From assembly GCA_027314025.1 (NCBI GenBank), contig DAHVCP010000015.1, positions 1 to 45,979 of the forward strand: 45,979 nucleotides of DNA, read 5' to 3'. Below are positions 1 to 8,638 of this stretch, piece by piece. Made by a program: the position numbers and the translations under genes. Source of the stretch: Acidobacteriota bacterium. GTDB lineage: Bacteria; Acidobacteriota; Terriglobia; Terriglobales; SCQP01. The notes under the pieces are model-generated. The model was not told where the DNA came from and did not search any database. It saw only the letters and a list, made by a program, of their open reading frames with translations. Positions within the stretch are counted from its first letter, which is position 1. Each line of letters starts with the position of its first letter.

Positions 1-2337
1 GGGCGCGCGCAGCGGCGCCGGGCCGCAAGCGCCGTGCGCGGGACAGGGCGTGGATGGCGGCGCCACCGCCAGCCGCTCTTCGCCGGAGGCCCAGTCGCCG
101 CCCTGGGGCGCAAGGAACTCGCTGCGCACCGCGCCGCTGGCGGTCACGGTTCCCGCGCGGCGGTCGAAACGGAGTTTGGCGGCGCGCATCACGTTGCTTC
201 CCTGCCATACGCGCACGGCGCCGAGGAAGCGGCCGCGCTGGCCATCCCGGCTTATGGAAAAGCGTCGCGCGGTGATCGTTACCGGCAGGTTACCGGCCGC
301 GCGTCCAGGCCCGGCGCGCCCGCCTGCTAGACCCGCCGCCGCGCTCCGCAACGCGGCGGTGACGCCGCCATCCGCCGTCAGGCGCGACGCCGCCAGCGTG
401 AACTCCGACGCCGCCAGCCGGCCGCCCGGGAAGCTCGCCGTCACCCGCGCGCCCTCGCCGCCCGGCGTGAGCCGCGCCACGCCGTTGGCCGCGTTCCACA
501 CCAAGAGCCCGCCGCGCAGGGATTGCGCCGCCGCGGGAATGGACCCTCCCGTCCGCGCCGTCCCCGCCGCGGGCGCGCGCAGGCGCACGTGGCCGCGTTC
601 CACGATGCGCCGCACGCGGCCGGTTCGGGGGCTGATCCAGGCTTGCACCTGATCCGCCGAACCCGACCGCTGGGCCCGTGCTCCTAGTTGTTGCCGCCAT
701 TGCACCTGCCCCATCGCCTGCGCCCATTGCGGCCTTTGTTCCCGGCTGAGGCGCAGTTGGAATTGATCCGCGCTCATGGTTGCCGTCTGGGAACCGGCGG
801 AGCGCCCGTTTGCGGCGCGATAGGTGAGGATTCCCCGCCCTACGGTTTCCGCCTGGCGCAGCACGGCGCGCGGAGCGGCGGCGGTTTTGCCGGGCCGCGG
901 CGCCCGCGCCGCGGCCCGCCTGAAGGCTGCCGGCGCGGCGGCGAATTCGAAGCGCATCGCCGGCGCGGACAACTGGCCGCTACCCCCCGCCGCGAACAGC
1001 GCCGGCGCCAGGGCGTCCGCCGCCACGGCGGTTCGCCGCGGTTGGCCCGGGCCCGCCCCAGCGGCGCGACGAGCGCCCGCGGCAAGCCTGCCGTCCGGTA
1101 CGGGCGGCGCCGGAACTGGGGAGCCGCCGGCGAACGCCAACGTCGCCTGCTCCGCCCGCGCCGTGGTGGGCAGGTTGCGTCCGGCGAACCGCACCCGCAG
1201 CGATGCCGCCTGGAGCCGCTGCCATCTTGCGCCCTGCCGCTCGGAAAGCATCACGCCGCCGCTCAAGGTGAGCGCCGAAAGGCGCACTCCGGATTGCTCC
1301 AAGGGACCCTTGGCAGGCCTTTTGGCCGCGGCATTGCCGCGGCGGAGGCGCGCCACCGCCTGCTGGCAGCGGACCGAAAACCGCCGGCCACCTTGCGCCC
1401 CGGATGCCCGCACCCCGCCCTGCGCGCGTACGGAACGCACGGTATCATCTCGGCGCAAAAAGAAGATGAGCCGTTGCGCGCGCAGCCGCCTCGGCCCCAG
1501 AACGACCAGCGGCGTATCGCCGCCATGCGGCGAGGCTTGCAGCGCAATGGTTGCAGCGGATTTGTTCAGCGTCGCCTGGGCCGCGGTGACGCGCAGCGGC
1601 CAGTGCCCCGGCGGGGCCCAGCGCAGCCGTACCCGCCCGCTGAGAATCAGCAAGTTCGAACCCGGCACCAACTGCGCGCGGTCGGCATGCCCGCTGGCGT
1701 TCCAATAGCGGAAATCCAAACCGCCGCGGATCACGCCGGAACCGGTCTTGGTATTGAACGCCAGTTGCTGGGCCACAACCTCGATGGGGCTGGCGCGAGG
1801 GCCGGATGCCGCCGCCACGGACGGCTGGCCCGGCGACTTCCGCGGCGACGCGACGCCCTCCGCGCGCCCCGAGGCGGCGGGATGCCGCGCCGCGCGCGCG
1901 GCCTCCAAGGCGAGGTGCACGCGTCCCACCGCCACCACGCGGCCGGTGCCGGGGTCGTAGCGGAACTGCCGGCCGCTAATCCGGTCGGCATGCACGCCGT
2001 CACGGTCATAAATCACCAGCTGCGCGGCGCGCAGAATGGTGCGCCTGCCGGCCTGCATCTGCGTCGCCAGCCGCGCCGTAAGCCGGAACAGCGTGCGTCC
2101 CCCCTCGGCGCGCGTCAGCACAAATCCCCGTGCCGTCTGGCGGATGCGCAAACTCACCGGCGGCACGCGCATGCCCGCCGGCGGACGATTGAGCCAATAG
2201 CTGCCGGCCAGCACGGCGGCGCCGGCGAGAAATAGGACCGCCAATGCCCAGCGGGCGCGGCGCAATCGGTCCGGCGGCGGACCTGGCGCCGGCGTGGAGT
2301 CGGAACGCCCGGGGGGAGCGGAGAAATGCGATGGCAC
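1..2337 (-). CDS. LptC/OstA-like LPS export protein, 3' end outside window
   Basis: An uninterrupted minus-strand frame runs from a GTG at 2337 to the left edge (779 codons, no stop seen). GAAGG lies five bases before the GTG, which decides the start. After about 25 polar residues there is one membrane anchor (roughly residues 30-46, ending near GSYWLNR). A periplasmic LptC-like region follows, with 'RGFVLTRAEGGRTLFRLTA' and 'GVHADRISGRQFRYD', and then a long Ala/Arg/Gly-rich tail with beta-strand-like stretches. LptC-family proteins are inner-membrane-anchored and pass LPS from LptB2FG to LptA. LptC itself is about 190 residues, so this is much longer and may combine LptC and OstA/LptA-type repeats, a domain call I infer from pattern only. 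It is easily missed because it is incomplete and because long spurious frames lie on the opposite strand. Confidence 0.72.
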   Translation of the reverse strand, partial: MPSHFSAPPGRSDSTPAPGPPPDRLRRARWALAVLFLAGAAVLAGSYWLNRPPAGMRVPPVSLRIRQTARGFVLTRAEGGRTLFRLTARLATQMQAGRRTILRAAQLVIYDRDGVHADRISGRQFRYDPGTGRVVAVGRVHLALEAARAARHPAASGRAEGVASPRKSPGQPSVAAASGPRASPIEVVAQQLAFNTKTGSGVIRGGLDFRYWNASGHADRAQLVPGSNLLILSGRVRLRWAPPGHWPLRVTAAQATLNKSAATIALQASPHGGDTPLVVLGPRRLRAQRLIFFLRRDDTVRSVRAQGGVRASGAQGGRRFSVRCQQAVARLRRGNAAAKRPAKGPLEQSGVRLSALTLSGGVMLSERQGARWQRLQAASLRVRFAGRNLPTTARAEQATLAFAGGSPVPAPPVPDGRLAAGARRAAGAGPGQPRRTAVAADALAPALFAAGGSGQLSAPAMRFEFAAAPAAFRRAAARAPRPGKTAAAPRAVLRQAETVGRGILTYRAANGRSAGSQTATMSADQFQLRLSREQRPQWAQAMGQVQWRQQLGARAQRSGSADQVQAWISPRTGRVRRIVERGHVRLRAPAAGTARTGGSIPAAAQSLRGGLLVWNAANGVARLTPGGEGARVTASFPGGRLAASEFTLAASRLTADGGVTAALRSAAAGLAGGRAGPGRAAGNLPVTITARRFSISRDGQRGRFLGAVRVWQGSNVMRAAKLRFDRRAGTVTASGAVRSEFLAPQGGDWASGEERLAVAPPSTPCPAHGACGPAPLRAP

Positions 2338-2645
2338 GTCTGCCTTCAGTCTAGCCCGCCGCCGCATGCAAATAGGGAGGGCCAAGCCGGATTCCTGGCC
2401 GTGTGAGGCCGGCTAACCGCGGCAAATGGGAGGCGCCCTGAGCACCAGTCGGGGTGGGAGACGGCGCCCGTTGCCGACCGTCGAACCAGGGCCCCCGGCA
2501 CGCCGCGGCCCCTGGGGGCGCGGGCCGCTGGCCCGCCGCCGGGGTGCGGGATGGCGGCAATGCCCCGGAACCGGTTGCGCCTTGATCTGGGCGCGGTCCG
2601 GCGCGCCGCAGCCGGCTCGATGCGACGCGGTGAGGTGGCCGAAGC
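2338..2645. other. Intergenic region with one half REP element
   Basis: About 308 bases between the glyA stop and the LptC-like start. It holds a half copy of the dispersed palindrome at 2512-2536 and GC-rich potential hairpins around 2489-2513. No convincing gene was seen. The ribosome binding site of the downstream minus-strand gene is at its left end. Confidence 0.6.
2512..2536 (-). repeat. REP element, half copy (copy A)
   Basis: On the minus strand this reads hairpin 2 (arms GCGGGCC and GGCCCGC, loop AGC) followed by the right outer arm GCCCCCAG. Hairpin 1 and the left outer arm are absent. It is an outlying member of the family concentrated at 29-40 kb. Confidence 0.8.
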
Positions 2646-3947
2646 CTAGACGCCGGCGGGGGCGGCTTCGCGCGCGCGCCGCTCGCCGTACAGGGGAAAC
2701 GCCGCCGCTAGTTCCAGCACCTCGCGCCGGATGGCGGCCAATTCCGCCGGCTGCTCATGGCTGCGCAGCGCGCGGACGATCCAGGCGGCGATCTGCCGCA
2801 TCTCCGCTTCCTCCATTCCCCGCGTGGTCACCGCCGGCGTTCCCAAGCGCAGGCCGCTGGGGTTCAGGGGCGGATTTGTGTCGAACGGAATGGCGTTCTT
2901 GTTGGCGGTGATGTTGGCGGCGTGCAACGCCTCTTCCGCCTGCTTGCCGCGGATGCCCTGCGCGAACACATCCACCAGCAACAGGTGCGTATCGGTGCCG
3001 CCGGAAACCACGCGGAACCCTTCCGCCGCCAGCCCCGCCGCCAGCGCCTGGGCGTTGGCCACCACCTGCGCGGAATAGGCGCGGAACTCCGGCCGCAGCG
3101 CCTCGCCGAAGCAGACCGCCTTGGCGGCGACGATGTGCACCAAGGGACCGCCCTGATGGCCGGGAAACACCGACTTGTCCACCGCCGCGGCGAACTCCCG
3201 GCGGCAGAGAATGAGCCCCGCCCGCGGTCCGCGCAAGGTCTTGTGCGTGGTCGAGGTCACGATGTGCGCGTGGTCCAGCGGATTGGGATGCACCCCGCCG
3301 GCCACCAAGCCGGCGAAATGAGCCATGTCCACCAGATACAGCGCCCCCACCTCGTCGGCGATGGCGCGCATGCGGGCGAAATCAATCACCCGCGGATAGG
3401 CGCTGCCGCCGCCGATGATTAGCTTCGGCCGCCGCTCGCGCGCCAATTGCGCCAGCGCGTCGTAGTCAATGGTCTCGGTATCCCGGCGCACGCCGTAGGG
3501 CACGATCTGGTAACTTTTGCCGGAGAAGTTCAGCGGATGGCCGTGCGTCAGGTGGCCGCCTTCCGCCAGGCTCAAGCCCATGACCGTATCGCCATGCTGC
3601 AAGACGGCGGCATAGGCGGCGGCGTTGGCCTGGGAGCCGGAATGCGGCTGCACATTGGCGTGGATGTCGCCGTGCACCGGCGTGAACAGGCGGCACGCCC
3701 GCTCCCGCGCCAGCGTTTCCACGCGGTCGGCGTTTTCGCAGCCGCCGTAGTACCGCTTGCTGGGATAGCCCTCGGCGTATTTGTTGGTGAAGGTGCTGCC
3801 GGCCGCCTCCAGCACCGCTTCGCTGACGAAGTTCTCCGAGGCGATCAATTCCAGGTGTTCCTGCTGGCGCACGGTCTCCGCCGCCACGGCGGCGAAAACC
3901 TCGGGATCGGCGAGCGGCAAAGGCAGTTGACGGGGATCAAGGGGCAT
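2646..3947 (-). CDS. glyA: Serine hydroxymethyltransferase
   Basis: Converts serine and tetrahydrofolate to glycine and 5,10-methylene-tetrahydrofolate in the cytoplasm, using PLP. The 433-residue protein has the normal family length and start region ('[20 protein letters not shown]'), the '[17 protein letters not shown]' segment and the PLP lysine in '[11 protein letters not shown]' (about K236). The frame can be extended upstream to a TTG at 3974, but the ATG at 3947 fits the family N-terminus. A TACAAT -10 hexamer at 3961-3956 lies only 8 bases before this ATG and would fall inside the longer reading, so a leaderless or near-leaderless mRNA is likely. It is transcribed alone. It links functionally to the glycine cleavage genes at 16774-21383, since both exchange glycine and one-carbon units. 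Confidence 0.97.
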   Translation of the reverse strand: MPLDPRQLPLPLADPEVFAAVAAETVRQQEHLELIASENFVSEAVLEAAGSTFTNKYAEGYPSKRYYGGCENADRVETLARERACRLFTPVHGDIHANVQPHSGSQANAAAYAAVLQHGDTVMGLSLAEGGHLTHGHPLNFSGKSYQIVPYGVRRDTETIDYDALAQLARERRPKLIIGGGSAYPRVIDFARMRAIADEVGALYLVDMAHFAGLVAGGVHPNPLDHAHIVTSTTHKTLRGPRAGLILCRREFAAAVDKSVFPGHQGGPLVHIVAAKAVCFGEALRPEFRAYSAQVVANAQALAAGLAAEGFRVVSGGTDTHLLLVDVFAQGIRGKQAEEALHAANITANKNAIPFDTNPPLNPSGLRLGTPAVTTRGMEEAEMRQIAAWIVRALRSHEQPAELAAIRREVLELAAAFPLYGERRAREAAPAGV

Positions 3948-3955
3948 GACTCTTG

Positions 3956-3961
3956 ATTGTA
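3956..3961 (-). promoter_or_regulatory. Putative -10 element of glyA
   Basis: TACAAT on the minus strand, 8 bases before the chosen glyA ATG. No clear -35 box is visible. The spacing would put transcription start at or next to the start codon. Confidence 0.5.
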
Positions 3962-4122
3962 CCGGTCGGGCCAAGACGCGGGTGCAGCGTTGGCGTGGCG
4001 GGTGCGTTGTGCTCTTCCGCCCGCTTGGGGAACCCGATGGCCGCCGCTATCCAATTTTTGGAACTGTCGCCGGCGGTCTGGCGCGGCCCGCGATGGGAGG
4101 CCATGAAAACGCCACCATAAAG

Positions 4123-4159
4123 AAAAAATCCGGAAGATCGGGGGGAGCCGGTCTTCCGG
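4123..4159 (-). terminator. Intrinsic terminator after the psd-holA run
   Basis: Perfect 8-bp inverted repeat CCGGAAGA (4130-4137) and TCTTCCGG (4152-4159). On the minus strand it is followed by one A and a run of six T (4128-4123). It lies about 140 bases downstream of the holA stop, so it ends minus-strand transcription before glyA. Confidence 0.8.
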
Positions 4160-4299
4160 AAGAGTGGTCGTTGCCCCGAAGGGCACGGTCAAGTGTGTGG
4201 ATATTGGAAACGTACCAGAAAACTTCTCCTAAAAACAATATTTTTTTGCTTTTTTTCCATACAGCCGGTCGCGGCATGCGCCGCCGCCCCGCCGGAGGC

Positions 4300-5364
4300 T
4301 CACACGGAAGCCGATTCCAGTCCGCTAAGCCATTGAGTGATAACACCTTCGATGACCACGCGGGGGCTCAATGGCCGGTCGCGAAGCGCGACATCGGAGC
4401 GCTGCAGGCGGTCCACGGCCGCAGTCAACTGCTCCGCCGACATGCCCTTGGCCAAGGCCAGCACCGTATCGGCGGCGAAACTCGGCGGCTTCAGCCCCGA
4501 GGGCAGAACCTGATACAACCGCGAGCGGTCCCGCGCCCGGGCCGCCCGAGCGATCAGCGCCATTTTGCACAGCCGGCTGAGCTGAAACACCAGCGGGATC
4601 GCGCCCGCGTCCCCCGCCGCCGCCCACACCGCGTCCAAGGCGGCCAACGCCGCGGACCGGTCGCGCCGCGCCAACGCCAGCCACAAACCGTCACTGGACA
4701 ATGCCGGCGCTTCCGGCACCAACGCGCGCACGGTGGCCTCGGTAATGGCCTGCCCCGGTTGGTACAGCGCCAGTTTTTCCAGCTCCAACGAGGCGCGCGC
4801 CAGATCGCCGGCGCTGGCCTCCAATAACCAACGGGCGGCGGGCTCCTCAAGGCGCCATTGCCGCTGCCGCGCCTCGGCCAACAGCAGCCGCGCGGCATCC
4901 TCGGTCTCGACCTGGGCGCAATAAATGACTTCGCAGGCGCCCCCCAGCAGGGACTCCAACTTCTCCAGCCGAGCCTTATCCTCCAGCGCCATCTGCCGCG
5001 GGTCAGCCGGAATCTGGATGCGCCGGGCGAGAAACACCAGCACCGCCGCCGGCGGCTCTCCGGCGGCGGCGGCGAACGCCGCCAATCCCTCCGCGCCGGC
5101 GCGCCGCCCCGCGGCCAAGTGTTCCGCGTTGTCCAGCACGAAGATTTGCCGTGGCGCCAACAGCGAAGGCGTGCGCGCCTGGTCCAGCACCTCGGCCCAG
5201 GGCGTGGCCGCCAAATCCGCTTCGTGCCAGCTATACTCCCACTGCTCGGTGGGTATGCGGGAGCGCAACTCGCGCAGAAACCGGTCGCGAAAATAGGCCT
5301 CCGCGCCGGCCAGCAAATAGGCCGGCCGCAGCGGCGCATCCGCCGGGCTGGTGCGGCGCGGCAT
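4300..5364 (-). CDS. holA: DNA polymerase III delta subunit
   Basis: Clamp-loader subunit that opens the beta clamp and helps load it on DNA. The 354-residue protein has the family's weak but recognisable pattern: 'RPAYLLAGAEAYFRDRFLREL' near the N-terminus, 'IFVLDNAEHL' in the AAA-like domain, and the C-terminal helical region ending 'GVITQWLSGL'. The ATG at 5364 lies two bases after the lptE stop, with GGAG about 10 bases upstream, so translation is probably coupled to lptE. The lptE-holA order is conserved in many bacteria (it also occurs in E. coli), which supports both calls. An upstream in-frame start at 5418 would lie inside lptE and is less likely. Confidence 0.93.
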   Translation of the reverse strand: MPRRTSPADAPLRPAYLLAGAEAYFRDRFLRELRSRIPTEQWEYSWHEADLAATPWAEVLDQARTPSLLAPRQIFVLDNAEHLAAGRRAGAEGLAAFAAAAGEPPAAVLVFLARRIQIPADPRQMALEDKARLEKLESLLGGACEVIYCAQVETEDAARLLLAEARQRQWRLEEPAARWLLEASAGDLARASLELEKLALYQPGQAITEATVRALVPEAPALSSDGLWLALARRDRSAALAALDAVWAAAGDAGAIPLVFQLSRLCKMALIARAARARDRSRLYQVLPSGLKPPSFAADTVLALAKGMSAEQLTAAVDRLQRSDVALRDRPLSPRVVIEGVITQWLSGLESASV

Positions 5365-5366
5365 GG

Positions 5367-5924
5367 CTAAAAGTTCTCCAAAATGTCGCCGACCACCGTC
5401 CGCGCCGCGTCCCGGCACATACGGCGCAGCGCCACGGTGTCCTCTTCAAATAGGCTGGGCTCCGAGGCGCTGATCTGATATTGGTCGCGAAACACCAAAT
5501 TGCCGGCTTGATACAGCGGCTGGCCGGTGGTCTCGTCCAGCAGGCGCACGCGCAGGCGCAGCCGCACCTCGACGGTGCTCACGCGGCCGGTGTTGGGATC
5601 GAAGGTGACCGGCGTAGTGGCGAGGCTGAGCACCGTGCCTTCCAGCACGGCGTCGCTGCCCGCGCGCTGGGGCTGGATGCGATAGTGCGTGCGCTGGATC
5701 AACTCGCGCGCCATCGCCGCCGTCATCATCTGCGACAGCCGCGGCGACAGCGTCTGATTCCGAAAACCCGAAACGGCGATGACCTTCACGTCGGGCGGCA
5801 GGGCGTGGACGTGATTCGAGAGGTGGTAGCCGCAACCGGCGGTGAGCAGCGCCGCCAGCAGCGCCAGCCACCAGGCGAGGGGCCCTGGCGGCCTCCGCCG
5901 CATGAGTCGCGGGCTCACAGGCAT
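5367..5924 (-). CDS. lptE: LPS-assembly lipoprotein LptE
   Basis: Outer-membrane lipoprotein that plugs the LptD barrel and assists LPS insertion. The 185-residue protein starts with a basic n-region, a hydrophobic helix and the lipobox 'LLTAGC' (Cys31) followed by 'GYHLSNH', typical for LptE. Later comes 'VLEGTVLSLATTPVTF', in line with the family's conserved strand region. The start ATG at 5924 overlaps the end of the preceding gene by 10 bases. A second in-frame ATG at 5903 is the alternative, and both keep the signal peptide. Its position directly before holA matches the widely conserved pair. The window also carries an LptC-like gene at the left edge. Confidence 0.9.
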   Translation of the reverse strand: MPVSPRLMRRRPPGPLAWWLALLAALLTAGCGYHLSNHVHALPPDVKVIAVSGFRNQTLSPRLSQMMTAAMARELIQRTHYRIQPQRAGSDAVLEGTVLSLATTPVTFDPNTGRVSTVEVRLRLRVRLLDETTGQPLYQAGNLVFRDQYQISASEPSLFEEDTVALRRMCRDAARTVVGDILENF

Positions 5925-6937
5925 CTCAGCGCCCGCGCGGCCAAATGAACCGCCGCCGCGGCGCGCAGGCGAAGATTATCGGCGCTGAGGGGAATCCAAT
6001 AAATCCCCGGCCGCAGCAAATCCTGCCGTGGCGCGCCGACCCGCACCCCGCTCTCGCCCGCCGCGCTGGTCGCCTCGGGCTGCGGCTCCCCCGGCGCGCA
6101 AAACGCCACCGGCGCCGAGCGCAGGGCCGCATGCAGGGCTTCGCTCGCCGGCGGCTGCGCCCACTCCGCCAGCAGGGAGATGATGTGGGCGTGAAACACC
6201 GGCGCCTGGAGGACCTGCAAGGCCGGCAAGGCGAAGCCGGAGGATGCGCCCAGGGCGCGGAGATCGGCGGCGATCGTCGCGGCTACTTCGGCCAGCGGCG
6301 GCTGTGCCTCTTCGCCCAACTCCACGCGCAGGTTATAGGCGATCTGGGCGCCAAACACGGCGCTGGGAATGGATTGCGCCGCCAGCAACCGTAGGCTCTG
6401 GTCGCGCAATTCTTCCAGCCCGGCCATGCCGCGCTCGCTGGCGGGCTCGAACACGGTGGCGGCGGTTGCGGCGACGCCGAGAGCGGCGAGCGCCGGGAGC
6501 ACCGCCGCCAACATTTGCGCGGCGGGATGCGGCACGTGCAGGGTTTTCGCGCCCGGAGCCAGCGCGGAGCCCAAGTCCACCGCCCAAGCGCCCGCCGCCT
6601 GCACCAGGGGCGCCGCCGCGCGGGTCTCCGCCGCGCCGCCGGCGAAGAAGACCGCATCCAACCCCTCCAGGTTCGCGGCGTCGAGCGGCTCCAGCACGAC
6701 CGCCTCGGCGCCCAGGCCCCCCAGCTGGCGATCCGCGCCGGCGTCGGACTCCGCTCCGTTGGACGCGGGCGATCCGCTCCAGGAAGCAAAGTGGCGGAGG
6801 ACCGGTTCGCCGGCCTGGGCGAGGGCGGAGCTGGGCAAAAGCTCCGCCACTTCCCGCGCCTGCAAGCCGGTGCCGCCGGTAATGCCCAGGCGCCAAGGGC
6901 GCGAGCGCGGTCGCGGGGATTTGGACGTCTCCGCCAT
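5915..6937 (-). CDS. Aspartate-semialdehyde dehydrogenase-like protein without the catalytic Cys
   Basis: A 340-residue member of the Asd/ArgC semialdehyde dehydrogenase family. The N-terminal Rossmann motif 'GITGGTGLQAREV' (18-30) and the segment 'GLDAVFFAGGAAE' (92-104) are visible, and 'GMAGLEELRDQ' (170-180) matches the family's '...G..EL..Q' region. Where Asd has its catalytic Asn-Cys-(Ser/Thr), this protein reads 'VPHPAAQMLAAVLPAL' (135-150), with Ala in place of Cys. It therefore resembles Usg-type paralogues and is probably not a working Asd. GGAG about 10 bases before the ATG supports the start. It sits 13 bases after pssA and overlaps lptE by 10 bases, so it belongs to the same transcription unit. 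Its role is unknown. Confidence 0.8.
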   Translation of the reverse strand: MAETSKSPRPRSRPWRLGITGGTGLQAREVAELLPSSALAQAGEPVLRHFASWSGSPASNGAESDAGADRQLGGLGAEAVVLEPLDAANLEGLDAVFFAGGAAETRAAAPLVQAAGAWAVDLGSALAPGAKTLHVPHPAAQMLAAVLPALAALGVAATAATVFEPASERGMAGLEELRDQSLRLLAAQSIPSAVFGAQIAYNLRVELGEEAQPPLAEVAATIAADLRALGASSGFALPALQVLQAPVFHAHIISLLAEWAQPPASEALHAALRSAPVAFCAPGEPQPEATSAAGESGVRVGAPRQDLLRPGIYWIPLSADNLRLRAAAAVHLAARALRCL

Positions 6938-6950
6938 TGGCCTTCGGCTC

Positions 6951-7886
6951 CTACTCGTGCGCCCCGCTCCGCGCCGCCGGCTGGGGCCAGCCGGACTGCC
7001 GGCGCGGCGTGGGCTTGCCGCGGCGGAGGTGATGGGTCAGCCGCCAGATCACCGCCGCCAGCAGATATCCGACCGACAGAACCAGCAGCGTGGTTTCCGA
7101 AAAATACCAGATGGCGGCCATCAGCGCGCCCAAGGCGACGGTGATCACGAACGGCTGCCGCCGCCGCAGGTCAATGTCCTTGAAGCTATAAAACCGCCAG
7201 GTGCTGACCATCAAGTACGCCAGCGCCAGCACCAGCGCCAGCCAAGCCACCGCCCAGCCCCAGCTGGGGTTCACGGCGCCGAACAGAAATGACGGCGACG
7301 CGAAGAAATGCACGACGGCGGCGATCAGGCCGGCGGCCGCCGGGATGGGCATGCCGACAAAATACTTTTTGCCCGGCTTGCCCGGATTGCTGGGCTCGGC
7401 GTCGTCGGGGGCGATGTTGAAGCGGGCCAGGCGGGCGGCGCCGGCGATGACGAACAAAAATGCCACCACCTGCGCGGCATGATCCAGGTAATGGAAGCCG
7501 TGCGACGCCAGCGGCAGGTGGACGAAGCGCACGCCCCAGACATACGCCAGTAGGGCCGGCGCGACGCCGAAACTGATGACATCGGCGAGGGAATCCAGTT
7601 CCCGGCCGAAGGCGCTGCTGGCGTTGGCCATGCGGGCGATGCGGCCGTCGAAGCCGTCCAGCAAAATCGCCCAGCCGATGGCCTTGGCCGCGGTGTCCAG
7701 CAAGGTGGCGGGAGCGGCGGCTTGCAGCGCGGCGGTGGTTTGCTGAATGGCGTACCAGCCCAGGCCGATATTGGCCACGGTGAACAGCGACGGCAGCAGG
7801 GCGATGCCGCGGCGGATGCCGCGGCGCGCCGGCGGGCCGGCGGGCCGATCCAGGTCGGGCTCAGAAGTGGGTAGGGGTGTGGACAT
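6951..7886 (-). CDS. pssA: CDP-diacylglycerol-serine O-phosphatidyltransferase
   Basis: Integral membrane enzyme that makes phosphatidylserine from CDP-diacylglycerol and serine. The 311-residue protein contains the complete CDP-alcohol phosphotransferase signature: D80-G81, A84-R85, G94, D98 and D102 ('DGRIARMANASSAFGRELD'). Multiple hydrophobic helices follow. The N-terminus is proline-rich and cytosolic-like, and the C-terminus is basic. The ATG at 7886 overlaps the end of psd by 26 bases, so the two genes that make phosphatidylethanolamine in sequence are translationally linked. Confidence 0.95.
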   Translation of the reverse strand: MSTPLPTSEPDLDRPAGPPARRGIRRGIALLPSLFTVANIGLGWYAIQQTTAALQAAAPATLLDTAAKAIGWAILLDGFDGRIARMANASSAFGRELDSLADVISFGVAPALLAYVWGVRFVHLPLASHGFHYLDHAAQVVAFLFVIAGAARLARFNIAPDDAEPSNPGKPGKKYFVGMPIPAAAGLIAAVVHFFASPSFLFGAVNPSWGWAVAWLALVLALAYLMVSTWRFYSFKDIDLRRRQPFVITVALGALMAAIWYFSETTLLVLSVGYLLAAVIWRLTHHLRRGKPTPRRQSGWPQPAARSGAHE

Positions 7887-8547
7887 CGGCGGCCATCGGG
7901 GCCGGTTCGGCGGCGAAGGGCAGGCGCGCCAGCAACGTGGCGCCGCCTTGCACCCGCTGGCCGGCGGCGACCGCGATCACCGCGCCGGCGGGCAGGAAGA
8001 CGTCCACCCTCGAACCAAATTTTATCAGCCCCACCAACTGCCCGCGCTGCACCGGGTCGCCGGGGCGGGGCCAGAAAACGATGCGCCGGGCGATCAAGCC
8101 CGCGATCTGGACAAACGCCAAGGGCGTTGTTCCGGATGGTCCCGTGGCCAGGCGCACCAGGTTCTGCTCATTTTCCACGGCGGAATTGGGATTGAGGGCG
8201 CTACCGAACCGTCCCCGCCGGTATTCGGCCGAAACCACCCGTCCCGCCGCCGGAGCGCGGGTGACGTGAACGTCGAAAATGGAGAGAAAGATGCTGATGC
8301 GGTGCGCGAACTCCGGCGCCAGCGGCGCATCCGCCGCCAGCGCCTCCACATGAGTGACCTTGCCATCGGCGGGCGAAACCACCCCACCGGGGTCGGCGGG
8401 AATGACGCGTGCGGGATTGCGAAAAAAATAGAGCGCGAACAGGCCGAACACCAGCAGCGGCGCCGCCCATCCCCAGAAGGTGAAGTAGGCCACCAGCGCC
8501 GCCGCCGCCAGGGAACCGGCGAAATAAAAGATGCCGTCGCGGATCAC
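7861..8547 (-). CDS. psd: Phosphatidylserine decarboxylase, short type
   Basis: Converts phosphatidylserine to phosphatidylethanolamine. The 228-residue protein has the short (archaeal-type) PSD architecture. An N-terminal membrane segment (about 5-42) is followed by 'FFRNPARVIP', 'DVHVTRAP' (92-99) and the self-cleavage site 'GLIKFGSRVDVFLP', where the chain breaks between Gly178 and Ser179 to form the pyruvoyl group. The start is a GTG at 8547. A consensus TATAAT ends 7 bases before it, so the mRNA is probably leaderless. First gene of the psd-pssA-Asd-like-lptE-holA run. Confidence 0.95.
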   Translation of the reverse strand: MIRDGIFYFAGSLAAAALVAYFTFWGWAAPLLVFGLFALYFFRNPARVIPADPGGVVSPADGKVTHVEALAADAPLAPEFAHRISIFLSIFDVHVTRAPAAGRVVSAEYRRGRFGSALNPNSAVENEQNLVRLATGPSGTTPLAFVQIAGLIARRIVFWPRPGDPVQRGQLVGLIKFGSRVDVFLPAGAVIAVAAGQRVQGGATLLARLPFAAEPAPMAADVHTPTHF

Positions 8548-8554
8548 TGCGCCG

Positions 8555-8560
8555 ATTATA
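8555..8560 (-). promoter_or_regulatory. Putative -10 element of the psd operon
   Basis: Perfect TATAAT on the minus strand, 7 bases before the psd GTG. No matching -35 box was seen. It would drive the five-gene run that ends at the terminator near 4.1 kb. Confidence 0.6.
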
Positions 8561-8638
8561 GCGGCCTCCCGCCCGCCGCCGCGCCATGGTGGGCAGCCTC
8601 GCCCTCCGCCGCCCGCGCACCGCGCGCCGCGCCCGGGT

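Larger units (their letters stand above)
3948..4299. other. Relatively AT-rich intergenic region
   Basis: About 350 bases between the holA stop and glyA. It contains the minus-strand terminator at 4123-4159 and the glyA -10 element. A patch with A and T runs at about 4200-4260 is unusual for this GC-rich window. No protein-coding gene is supported. A small RNA ending at the terminator is possible but not demonstrated. Confidence 0.5.

Noticed and set aside
688-2235. 515-codon plus-strand open frame
   Set aside because: Arg/Gly/Pro/Ala-rich shadow of the minus-strand LptC-like gene, which has a membrane anchor, a ribosome binding site and a plausible domain pattern.
4236-4258. Plus-strand terminator at the T-rich run
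   Set aside because: No GC-rich stem precedes the T runs, and no plus-strand gene lies upstream.
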